DNA from: Conus ventricosus
Lineage: Eukaryota > Mollusca > Gastropoda > Neogastropoda > Conidae
NCBI GenBank assembly: GCA_018398815.1
Contig: CM031609.1
Location: 36,341,909 to 36,405,908, forward strand
Reading direction: 5' to 3'
DNA: 64,000 nucleotides
Shown here: piece after piece, positions 22,046 through 33,196 of the stretch
Numbering within the stretch: position 1 is the stretch's first letter
Layout of the letters: each line of letters starts with the position of its first letter
Position numbers and translations under genes: made by a program
The notes under the pieces: model-generated
The model's input: the letters and a program-made list of their open reading frames with translations, nothing else
Told to the model about the DNA's origin: nothing
Database searches by the model: none

Positions 22046-23044
22046 TAATAATGTGATGACAGTGATACTGATAGCAATAATGATAAAACCAAAATTGGTA
22101 ATAGTAATAGTTTGTGGAAAGGAATAGAGTTGGTCGGTGAGTAAAAGTTAACAGTGCTACTTGATCAGGGAGAAGGTGGTGACGATGAATGTTAATAACG
22201 GTAACGGTAGGTGAAAAGGAATAGGGATGATCAATGAGTGAAAGGTTAACAGTATTACTGGAGCACGGAAGAAGGGGAAGTGTAAAAAAAAATTTAAAAA
22301 AAAAAAAAGGGGGGGGGTGTGGGGGTTGAACCACAACCTACACCTACAAACACTTTTTTTATTTTCTAATTTAGTTATTGTATGTAATTATTATTACTAT
22401 TACAACTTTCTGCTTGTGATGGGAGTAGTGATAATAGGACCTAGCAATCACATGCATAATGGTAGTGATAATGATAGTAATAGCAACAACAGTGACATCG
22501 GTAAGGATAGTGATGACGATGATGATGACGACGACTATTATTATGATTATTACCAATTCTCTCTTCCTTTTTCCAAATTTGTTTTCTTTTACTATTACTA
22601 TCAATATAACTGTTGTTACAACTTCATAACTGTTACAAATATAATATTTACTACTATGTTAATATCACCCATTATACTTCACAATATTTCTGACATTCTA
22701 GCCTACCCCTTTTCCAGCCTCCTATACCATCACTACTAGTATATGGTCACAATCATGATTATTATTAAAACTATTAATATAACCTATTATAACTATTAAC
22801 AGACCTATAAGATTCCATCGTTCCCATAATTTGTACCCACTTTCTCCTCTTTGTTCTTCCTACCCCCCCTCTCCTCCTCCTCCTTTTTCTTCCTCCCTTC
22901 CTTTATCATTATTAGTGTTAGCATTAGTACTGTTATTATCATTACTATTACTGATATTACTTTCTATTATATTTTTGTACAAATACTTTCATTACTATTA
23001 CTATCATTACCATTACTGTTAATGCTGTTGTTAGCATTACTACC

Positions 23045-23130
23045 GGTGAGTTGATTTTAACGTGGTGACAGCCCTGATGTGGCCCTTTGCGGGCGGCTGG
23101 GCTATAAGCAACATTATCTTATCTCCTAGC
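23045..23130 (+). mobile_element. Short LINE/SINE 3' tail of the same family
   Basis: The sequence gagttgattttaacgtggtg ... ctgggctataagcaacatta ending in TCTTATCT-type repeats matches the 3' UTR at 21960-22045 and, in reverse, 48456-48530. Only the last ~85 bases are present. It is absent from the left arm of the fold-back element, so it arrived after the arms formed. Confidence 0.7.
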
Positions 23131-23599
23131 ATTACTACCATTATCATTGATACCAGTGTCATTATTGATTTTACCATCATTAACATTATCATCACCGCTA
23201 CTAACACTGTTGCCACGACAACTATGCTGTTCGACAATCCTCTAAACCCTCACCATTCTCTCATACTACAATTGCTGTTGTCATATCACAAACAAAGGAA
23301 GTAATTTTCTTTTTTTTTTTCAATTTTTATCGTCATTAGTATTATCACTATCAGTATTAATATTATCATCATTACTATTTCAACCCGCATTTTCTTCCCA
23401 ATGGCCTCTTTTCCATTCTATGCCCATCTTACGCCAAATTTGACAAAGATAAATTATGGCTCAATTTTCATCTTCTTCGTCCTGAGTGTTGTTTATCTTG
23501 CCTGAAGAAGACCTATGAGGTTTAAACACGTCATGTTTTGTCTTGTGATTTGTCCACGTTTTTCAGTGGAGCTACTGAAAATACATTCTAACAGTTGCA

Positions 23600-24880
23600 C
23601 CTGTTAAAAACTGTTCTTTTTTACCACATGATGATGTCAGTTCAGTAAGCAACAATCCTCTCTGGCCAGTCTGTACCTGAAGTATCTTACCACATGAACA
23701 CGGTCCTCATCCTCATCCCCTAGGTGTATAGTACCAGACAGCTCAATTTGCGAGTCTGGAAGGTAAGGTCACACAACATGACCTAGCCAGTTAACATGGT
23801 GCTCAGGAGCTTTAGACTCTCAACAACCACCCTGGCTTCCCCATAAACACAATCACAGCAAAATGCACAAGAAATGTCTCGCACATAAAGAAATGAGCAT
23901 TATATTCCATCATCCCAAAACAAACGTCAACTGAAATCGCATAATTGAATCCACAGAAACAGTACAAGGTCCCATCATCTCCAGTGAAATATATACCTAA
24001 ACCAAATAAACACAAAAACCTAAGGTTCACAAAGGTCATAACATTTGTTCAAGATTTAAGAGCCTCAACTGCAACAACAAACTTTATAGATTTCTGTCGA
24101 TTACACAGGCACCTGCTAGGTGCACAGGTTCAATGTGACAAATTTGTCTCCAACCATTTGACTGTACTGACATGTATGCTTGTCAATGAGAGACTGTAGA
24201 AGCAACCAAATGATCGAATGGGGCAGATAGATTAAGTTACCAGGTACCATTGTTTTATGTCAATGCAACAGTCATAAGTGCAATCAGGTGAAGCACACAC
24301 ACACAAAAAATTTTGCTCTCCTAAAATATATACACAATTATCTACCTTCAACAGAGCTCAGCAGCTAAGATTTGTGTTCATAAAAAAAGAATATTTTAAA
24401 CAGCATTAGGAAAATATTTTTTGTAGAGTGTAATGAGTTTTGTAGAGTCCAACACTTCTCCTTGTTACCAACAACATTTCAGAGGGGAGAAAAGGAGGAG
24501 GAAGAAGAGAGCTGAGAAAATGGAATCGGTCCGATTTGGCACTTCGAAAGAAAACAAACCCAGGTCTGGGTCTTCCACAAGGGAAGTACAGCCTGTGTGA
24601 CTGCATTGCAAGTATTAACCACTCTGTTCTGCGAAAAATCCTAATACTTGTTACTAACTGCAGTGAGAAACCAAACAAGCAAGTCTAAAAAATTTGTGGA
24701 TCTATGTTAATTAAACTCTGCTGAAGAATAATGTGTTTGATGATGTAAGACAGGAAGTATCTTTCTTCTATGTCATTTTTTCTTCACCTGCAGCCAGCAT
24801 GGAACAGAGAGGATAAGGACAAAAATGCTTCTCTGCCTACCTTAGTATTTACCATGGAGCTTGCTGAACAGCTACATTCC
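23600..24880. other. Unassigned, non-repetitive stretch
   Basis: No domain-bearing ORF, terminal repeat or tandem array was recognised. The longest ORFs (24199 and 24406-24678 areas, 84-90 codons) lack family resemblance and splice context. Confidence 0.4.
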
Positions 24881-24884
24881 ATGT

Positions 24885-25740
24885 TGGTAAAAGCAGCGTT
24901 AGCTGAATGCAAGTCTACCAACCTGATCGCAATGCACCATGAAGCTTACCTTGCAGAACAGGCAGATTACAGGTTACAAAAAGAAGTTAAAAAAAGCAGC
25001 GTTGGTTGAATGTGCCTCTGACAACCTTAATATTCACATGATGCTCGTCTTGCTGAACAGGAAGACAACTTGTAAACCAGTGCTAGTTGAAAGCATCTCT
25101 GATTATCTTTATTAACCATGGTGCTCGGTTTGCTGCACAGCAAAATTACAGGTCAGAAAACAAGGAAAAGGCAGTCTGCACATATGGCAATCTAAGCACC
25201 ATGAAGCTGGGCTTACAAACGGTTATGATTACAGGTTGTAAAAAAAAACAAATGGGAAATGCAGTGTAAGCGCTTGTGTCCACAGACCCCGCACAGACCG
25301 TACAGAAAAAGTGCGGTTGCGTTCAACACTATATTTTACTACTAGATTTGTCCACAGCAGCCAGTCCGCTACGGCCAGACTTTTTCCTGTTCCGCACAAT
25401 CTGGTGGCGTCAAGCATGCCAGACATTTTCTGGTCTGTACGGGCAGAAAAGGTCGTGATTTGCGTGCTGTCGTCACTGTACACACACATCAGGCCAAAAC
25501 GTCGTTTGGATGCTAGAGATCTTCTCTTGTACCACCACCAGAGTAGAAAAATCTTGCGCTTCCTTGTCACCGCCATCTTGCAAAGCGGGCAGAACTATGC
25601 GGACCCTGTGGAGACGGGTAACCGCACTTTTCTGTCCATACCTTTTCTGGCCCGCAAAAAGTATGGTTTGTGCGGGTCTGTGGACACAAAGCCTTAGCTA
25701 AATGTATCTCTTAACATTCACCATGATGCTCTCAGTTTGC
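24885..25740 (+). repeat. Degenerate ~93-bp tandem repeat, interrupted by a MITE
   Basis: Units of the type gcagcgttagctgaatg ... caccatgaagct ... gctgaacaggcagattacagg recur near 24893, 24990, 25083 and 25172. One more half-unit (gctaaatgtatctcttaac..ttgctgaacag) follows the MITE at 25695-25745. Comparing units shows that the MITE split a unit at its gttagct position. Confidence 0.65.
25269..25693. mobile_element. MITE with ~24-bp terminal inverted repeats
   Basis: The left end is gcgcttgtgtccacagaccc and the right end is gggtctgtggacacaaagcc. Subterminal inverted blocks (cagaaaaagtgcggtt and aaccgcacttttctg) extend the pairing inward. Flanks read gTAA on the left and TTAg on the right, fitting a TA or TWA target duplication (Tc1/mariner or Harbinger style). 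No transposase is present. The 128-codon ORF across it spans palindromic DNA and is not supported. Confidence 0.75.
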
Positions 25741-28280
25741 TGAACAGTTTTGGTGATGTATAGTCTTCAAGATAGACCCCAGCAGTTGATTTTTTCATCC
25801 TGCTGGCTTTATAAATTGAAACCATATAAAGGAGGAACAAATAAAAATGATTACAGTGATGCCTAAAACTCAATTCCAGATATCTGGACCTTCAAATGCA
25901 AAACATAATATAATCATTCCTCTCTCTCAATACAAGACCAAAGTGTAGACAAAGGTGGGGAAAGAATAAGTGTGGAAAACTGCCTCTCCCTCAAGACAGG
26001 TTCCTGTTTGTTCTCGTTTTCCTCTTTCTCTCCCCCCCTCTTCCTACCCCCCGTAAGTTTTTCTGCCATCTGTTGGATAAATAGAGCGTCATGCAGACTT
26101 TCAACCTTTAGTTTTTGCCATCTCACTGTGTCATTATCCACATTATTTGTTGTTTTCTCTAGCCTTTGGCACAGCTGGAAGAACAAAGATAATGACAAGG
26201 CATTCCCAAAACAACCGAGCTAAACAGCATAGCAATCCATCAAATACATCTGCTGTCCACATAATTCGATTCCATTCAACCATGAGAAATTACTTTATTT
26301 ATCTGAAGATAGCCACTTTCTTTACTCGGTCAGTTGCCAGTCGGAAGGAAAAAAAGAAAGAAAAATTCTTGTAAAGTCTTGGCAACACTGGGAGAGGGGT
26401 GGAAGGTTTGGGGGAGCAATTTAATAGCAGGGGACAGGGAGAATGAAATCATTGTTATCAGTGGTGCGAAAAGCTTGTAACCTGTTGCTGTCATTTTATG
26501 TTGTATTTTTTTCTTACATCCATATATTTTCCACCAGAGACATTCAATCATACTAGGAACATCGTCATATGAATACAGACCGCAAGTCATGAGTACATGG
26601 CACTCGAGTATCTTTGTCATACACACTGGAACAAATGACTGTTGCAAGATGCATTGGCAGAGGGGTGGGATAGGAGGGTTGATTGTATAAGCGGGTTTAT
26701 GCAGCGTAACAGTCTTCTGTCATATAAACACAATTTCTGATGGTCTGCTTACCAATATTTCAAAACAAAAAAAACTACAGAAAACCTGGAAATTTACACA
26801 GCTGAGCTCTATATTTTAATATAAATCACCTAACTAATCAACCAGAACGGGATGAAATCGCCTTCTTCAGACCGCTCTGAAATGCAGCCATGAGTGGCCT
26901 CTTTCAAAACTTCATCTGACGCAAGACTGGCGATTAGATAGAAGAAAAATGAACTACAAAGTGCAAAGCCATCTGCCTGGGTTCTCATCCAAACAAGTGA
27001 CAACCCTTAGCTAAACACATTTTTGACTAACAGGGAAAAAAAAAAAATCATAGTGAATAAGTCACACACAGCATAGTCAACATTTCCCTCCCTAAAGGAA
27101 GAATTTTATGCTTGCTACTTGCACCATTATGTATAGCATCCTCTATCTCCCCCCTCTTCTCCACCCCCAACCAAATGTGCCTTGACCAAAGGTGAGTGGA
27201 CTGACAGTGTTTCACCTAAGTTCCACATGAGGTCTGCTTGTTCCACCAATTTTCTTTTGACCATAACTGTACAACTGAAGCATACAGTGGCGAAAAAAAG
27301 AAAAGAAAAACGAAAATAAACCAGTGTTTTCTTCTTTTTTCACCATTTTCACTTTGGCTTCCTTGACAGTGACAAATCATGAGGGAATCAAAGGGAAGGG
27401 AGAGGAAGCGGGGTAGATTCAAACAGTGAGTGACAGTTTTACAGTCTATATGTATAATGTTCAAAAATAGTTTACAAATATCTTTGTACATAAAAGGCAA
27501 GTCATCTTCCTCTGATCAAAGTGAACAAGTTGAAAATGTCGGGGAACCCCCAACAGCCAAGGATGGTCTGGTACAACTGGTGCATTACTAGCATGCAACC
27601 GCCTTCTGTATCAGTGCTGATGATCCACAAAAGAGACGGCTTGATCTTTATGTGCCATAAAACGTAGGAGTTAATTCAATGGCAGACTGGAATGGTTGTA
27701 TCCAAGACCTTCCCTGCCATTTCTAGTTTTAGGCATGCACTTAGTTTTCTGTTTAAAACTCTAAGTGCCTATCACCCACAGAGACTGTCAGCAACACAGT
27801 TTTCTGCTCTCTGGTGTGAACTCTCTTCCCGATGGGAAAAAAATTATCTTTCAAGAGTAGGCCAGGCAATTTTGTAGTATTCTGTACTAAAAGAAGTGTT
27901 GGAATTTTACAATTTAGCAGGTGCATGACATACATGAGCTGGTCAAAAATAGTGAATACAATGATTTTGATCAAGGAGGATATCACAATCACGGAGAAGA
28001 AATATCAAAGTTTGAATGCATGGTCAAAGTCGATGAAACCTGTACAACGTTCAATTCAAACCACTACAAATACAGTTATGACAGAGCAAAAATAGGCCAA
28101 GAGGCAACTTCTTCCATGCTGCAAGACCTGAAAAAACTAAAATAGTTTCACAAAACGCTTGAAAAAAAAATCACCCAAACACTTCTCATTCTACAGGTAA
28201 AAATTCAGTTTCTTTTTGTTGTTGTTGTTTTTACAGTACCATTCAGGACATTTCAATTTTGCTATATTGAAAGAAATAGT
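25741..28280. other. Unassigned stretch
   Basis: Mostly unique AT-rich DNA with short ORFs on both strands and no recognised domain or repeat. It could include the distal 3' UTR or flank of GLG1, which is transcribed leftward from 37.5 kb, but no transcript end could be placed. Confidence 0.35.
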
Positions 28281-28287
28281 ACACAGA

Positions 28288-29407
28288 CAGGGTTCAGCCT
28301 GGTCAGAAATGACTATGGGGCATTTGGCCCATCCCACCACATTTCAATGGGCCCCATCGGGATGAGATGCGCCCACGGCTGTTCAGAGCAAGTTACTTAG
28401 TTTTGAGTCTCAGGGGAGTTTACAGCTGCAGAGACCAAGCCGTGAATGCAGGTGAGGGAAAGGAATGTTTTCTGCAGGCCGCTCCCCACCAGCCAGCTAA
28501 CCGCACTGTATTCGGCCACTGAATGTCATCTGTTCATAGCTGTCTGGCAGCAATGCGTTCGGCAAGGTTGAGCGGCCATTACAAATGGGGCTGTAGGTTT
28601 GATAATTAGTATTGTCATGAAAAATGTAATATATCTGCACTATTGAGATGACTGAATTGGCGAATTCCAACAATTCTTTTAATACAAACTCGACTGGGTT
28701 TATTTTCTTGTAGATAACATAGATGCCGCAAGAAAGCTTGTACGCAAGTGGTCAGGCAATATTAGAACAATGACAACAAACACAATATTGTGCAAAAATG
28801 ACATCATCACTTCTGGGAAGTTAATTTTCCATAGTTAAGTAGTACACAAGTTTGATACATGCCTCTGCTCAACTACAGCAACAAAAATATTGGATTACAA
28901 ATGTGTAAAGCCTTGTTTGTTTGCCCTTCACTAAGTGTCTCAATAAGGACGGAAATGTAAAGCTGTGCCCGCGCCGACTGAATCTTTCGGCGATTCCTGA
29001 CTGGTAGACGGCTGCGGTTGACCGAACACAAGACTGCCTGCCCTGGTAGAAGTTTTGGCTTCTTTTTTGGAGGCATGACCGATCACATAAAAACTTCCAA
29101 AACTGCGGAACAACTTTCACAGACAGATCGCTATCCCAGAAAGCAACCCAAAAGGGACAGTAGACTACACATGATTGGCAGAAAGTTGCATGGTTCGCTA
29201 GCAGCAGCCAATCAAATCAGCGGACAAATGAAGCATTGTCTGCCGCGGTCCTAGCGCGTCAGTCTCCGCGGTAGGCCTAAATGTAGCACGGTGGCGCACT
29301 GGTACCGTAAAGCGATGCGCCCTTTGACACGCGGCAAGCAGAGTCGATGCGGCATTTGCGGAAGCCATGCGGAAATGCCGCAGGGCGCACTAGTAAACCG
29401 AACCCTG
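28288..29407 (-). mobile_element. Non-autonomous hAT-like element, 6-bp target duplication CACAGA
   Basis: The left end is CAGGGTTCAGCCTGG and the right end is ACCGAACCCTG, giving the TIR CAGGGTTCRG. CACAGA flanks both sides (28282-28287 and 29408-29413). It is 1120 bp long. On the minus strand, MPPKKKPKLLPGQAVLCSVN starts at 29076, again a basic opening like a transposase first exon, and then degenerates. The interior has CG-rich inverted segments near the right end (gcggcatttgcgg, ccgcatggcttccgc type). Same structural class as the 19687 element but a different family. Confidence 0.75.
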
Positions 29408-29817
29408 CACAGAAGATAAATCGGACTCGGCTACTTATGCCTTCCTGTTCTTTTCCGCTTCAATTGCTTTGATCTATGGATGTTGGCCCACAACATTTTG
29501 CCGAGTACCATAACCTTTCATATGATAAGCGCAGCATTAATCTGCTGCCTTGCCCCCACAAAAGTTCTATGTCCCATGGGATTCAACTGGCATGTGCATG
29601 ATTTTTTGTTGCCAAAAGCCTGAATGCCAAATACTGAACACTTGTATGATTAGTCAAACACTGTTTCTAAACGACTCTGTTCTGCGATGGGTCAACATCA
29701 ACTGATAAGCAATGAATGCTGCGAACGTCGACTCTGTTGCACACGTTTCAAAGATACATCCAATTCAACTCTTAAAATGTATGACACAGTGAATAGGTAA
29801 CACCGCATGCAAACACT

Positions 29818-29937
29818 ACACATTTACACAGAAGTAATAACCTGTAATAGTACATATACACATTTACACAGAAGTAATAACCTGTAATAGTACATATACA
29901 CATTTACACAGAAGTAATAACCTGTAATAGTACATAT
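29818..29937 (+). repeat. Three perfect 40-bp tandem copies
   Basis: The unit acacatttacacagaagtaa plus taacctgtaatagtacatat is repeated exactly three times (29818-29857, 29858-29897, 29898-29937). There are no spacers, so this is a tandem repeat and not a CRISPR array. Confidence 0.95.
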
Positions 29938-32479
29938 TCAAAGTCGCAGATATTCTATGGGCCATTTTTATGGCCATTTTTTTTTTTTCCTTTTCAAAAA
30001 TGATCAAGCGTCGCACTGCACATTCTCTCCTGATTTTTTTTTATTCTTCAGTAAATAAATAACGCTATGCAGTTTGTAAACAACAATGACGATAGCTGAT
30101 TCAGAGTAAGAATGACTTGAGTATATCTTTCGAAGTGAACTACAAAAAATGTCAGGACTTTCAAGTCCCTCCCCATACCCCCTCCTCCCGTTTTTGCCTT
30201 AGTCCTACACTGCTTATTCCAGTCGACCTAAATTCGTCCTGTTGTAGTCACATTACAGCAATCCAAAGCTTTCTGTAACAGTCATTATCAGGCAGACTAC
30301 CTGAGAAGACACCGCCCTGCTGCCAAGGCATTTACAGCCCCTACAGTGGCATCTATTGCCTGCTGACGGTTTAATCCCATCACAGACACTGAGTGCATCA
30401 AGGTGTCTGCGGATCACGATTCTCCCTGAACCCAGGTAAAGAGACACCACCTGTATTTCTCTTCAACAACATGCTGCTGGGCTTCAGTCAAAACATTACT
30501 AGACAATACTGTGACAGCACCAAACCAATGATCCTTGTTAAAGCAAGTGCAACGGTTCAACATGACATGTTGTCTTTGTTCTGTGCCAGGGTCTCCCTGT
30601 TGGATCCATAACGGTGAATCAGGGCTTCTCGTATCTATGGATCCACAGCAGTGAGTCAGAGATCCCCCTAGCTATCAAATGTGGACGTGTATGGCACCAG
30701 ACAAACGTATGATTGATACAAATGGAGAAAGCCATTAGGAAAAAAAGCTTAAATATTACAAGGTACCGGCAATCTTTGACTCTTGATTCCCTTTCCACTC
30801 TGGAACACATGGGGAAAAAAGGCATCTGCTGAAGCTGCTTTTTGACTTTTCACGGTCGGCGACTGATTTTTTAGCTCATGTCTTTTTTTTTCTTTTTCCC
30901 CAAAGTATACTTTTTCTATCTTAATTCTAAGCATGAGTTGTAATTCTTCACCTTGCAGTCTGAGCAATTTTTCTTGTTTTATTTATCTAGCTGACTCGTT
31001 TATTCACTTATAAATCTTTGAAACACACTATACAGGGGGGGGGGGGGGGGGGGGGGGGGCAAAAAAACAAAAACCAAGAGATCTGTAAAATATGCATATG
31101 TTCATATCACATTAAATATATACACTGACAAACAAACTGAACTTCGAATCCATCCCAAATGACAGGTAACACATTCACGATTATTGGAAAGAGAAATCTG
31201 TAAAAACAACACACACAAAGTATCCATGTTCCTTCCCTCAAACCTCCATCCCTCTCGCACAGATGCTGTAGTTGAATGCACGACTATGGGTTAACGGAGA
31301 ACAGAGCCCAAGACACTAGCATGATACAACATAAGGGCAAACTACCTTCACCTACGACACACAGCTGTGATACCTGGACTGTTACAGCTTAGCTGATCCA
31401 AGTGCGTCTGAAATAAACACAAAGGAGCCAGTCTGCCAGGACCCACTCTCTCTCTCCTGTCAACACGAAGCCATCAGTCTTCTACCCATGTTCAGTCAAT
31501 GTGTGTGAAATGGCGACAGAGTGCTATAAATCTCCTCACTGCTTTACACTTCTCAGTTCTTGTGTATCATTGCAAATATTTCTTTGGAAAAAAAACCCAC
31601 ATAAGGAACGACATTCGTCCGCTTAGATGATTCTGAAGGGGAGGTTTTACTTCTTCTCTAAGTATACTTAACCATGTGAACTCTTTGCAAACAGAGTGGA
31701 GTTTGCTGGCCCTGTCTGGCTGACAGTTTGTAGTGAACGAGATGCTAAGACGTCCTGCTAACACTTTTCATACTTCCAGCCAAATCGACGAGCCATATTC
31801 ACTAATTTGATGGGAGACGAGTTGTACAGCTAACACTGTATCAAAAAAAGTTCCATTTCAATTTTCTTTTTTTTTAATCTGAAGCTTGATCATGCACCAC
31901 ACCTAGTGCAAGGGAAAGAATTCCAAAGTGCGTGTCTATCCCGACCATCGCCAGTCCATATCTGAAGCTTTCCATAGTAGTGCTTAGTTGAACAAACAAT
32001 GTAACATTTCATGTGAAATGAGGCATTCACTGAAAATAAATTATACAGTTTTAAACAAAAAAAAACACTGCGCTGATTCGATTTATGGACGCTGACAAAA
32101 CATATCATCGTGGTGAACACCTTTTAAGCAATTCAAACAAAAATCATCAGCACAAAAAGGATGTTAAATCATGTCAAATCCATAATTACACATAAGGAAT
32201 TAACTTCAAAAGACCATTTAAAAACAAAATGATCTGTTTGTGAAATTTCCATGTAGGCCATCAACTAATCAGAGGATGTTTCCATCTATGGTCTACTTAT
32301 GGGGGGAAAGAGAGCATTGAAAACTTTCCATTCCAGCCTGGAGAGAACATCTTTTTTTCTGCATAGAAATTATGGGGATTATCAATGGAATCTATTTCAT
32401 CTACATATATATATATGATTAAAATTAATCTTATATATATATATAATGCTGAACAATTAAGTAGTGGGAGAAAACAAGT

Positions 32480-32620
32480 GATTTGGCAAATCACATAGCC
32501 CACCACACACACACATCTATATATATATATATCTATCTATATATATAATAAATAATAAATATATATTATATTATATATATATATATATATATATGGTGGG
32601 CTATGTGATTTGCCAAATAC
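32480..32620. repeat. Perfect ~24-bp inverted repeat around an AT-rich loop
   Basis: The left arm tttggcaaatcacatagccc at about 32482 is matched by gggctatgtgatttgccaaa ending near 32618. The loop of about 85 bases is made of (TA)n, (CTAT)n and AATA repeats. This would extrude as a hairpin. It may be a decayed MITE or a replication-slippage palindrome. Confidence 0.8.
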
Positions 32621-33163
32621 TGTAAACTTTCGTGTGATAGTGACACTTACCTTGTAGATCCACTTCCCACTTTGAAACACCATGCCATTCTTCTCCACTA
32701 GCACCCCCCCCCCTCCCACCCCACCCACACACACTGAACATTCGCACAGCCACTGTTGAATAAATGTTTGAAACATGTTCTTAAATTCCATTCATTTCAA
32801 TGCAATGGAGAAAAAAAACTGAAGACTGTTCATTAACAAACTTCTGAGTGCCACTGCCATTCTTTTGGCCTTGCATTCCTTCATTTCTGATTGTCAACAT
32901 CCCCTATGCTTACTCTACTGACACAGCTACCAACCATCAAGTGTCAAAAATCTGGTTGCAAAAGATGCAGAGATGTCTGTTTTATTTTTCTTTATCACAC
33001 ATTTACTCATGACTACCTCAACTAAAAGAAAGAGAAAAAAAAGCTTCAAGAGAGAACCAGTCTTCCACCATGTGTACTTGCCAACACTCGCTGAACAATC
33101 TGGCATCTATTCAGCAACGTTTTATTTCACCCTTCCCAAAAACTAATCGCAAGGTTCTACTAT

Positions 33164-33196
<33 letters not shown>

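Larger units (their letters stand above)
19090..23590. mobile_element. Large fold-back (long inverted repeat) element, arms ~0.9-1 kb
   Basis: The left side read forward matches the right side read in reverse complement, in order. Left 19125-19230 (accgtggacaaaccaatcac, ttcaggcaagataaacaac) matches right 23580-23455. Left 19455-19520 (gggtttagaggattatcgaa, ggcaacagtgttagt) matches right 23255-23195. Left 20301-20388 (gggaggaagaaaaaggagg, caaattatggaaagg) matches right 22905-22805. Left 21388-21500 (gaggctggaaaagtgg, aatgtcagaaatagt, taacagttatgaag) matches right 22732-22600. Subtracting the two insertions in the left arm makes the arms nearly equal. The arms are rich in ATA/ATG triplets, and the loop is about 21510-22590. 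It could be a fold-back transposon or an inverted duplication of a repeat. Confidence 0.75.

Noticed and set aside
25311..25697. 128-codon ORF within the MITE
   Set aside because: Lies across inverted repeat arms; no similarity to a transposase.
29818..29937. Possible CRISPR-like array
   Set aside because: Units are contiguous without spacers, there are only three copies, and the host is a eukaryote.
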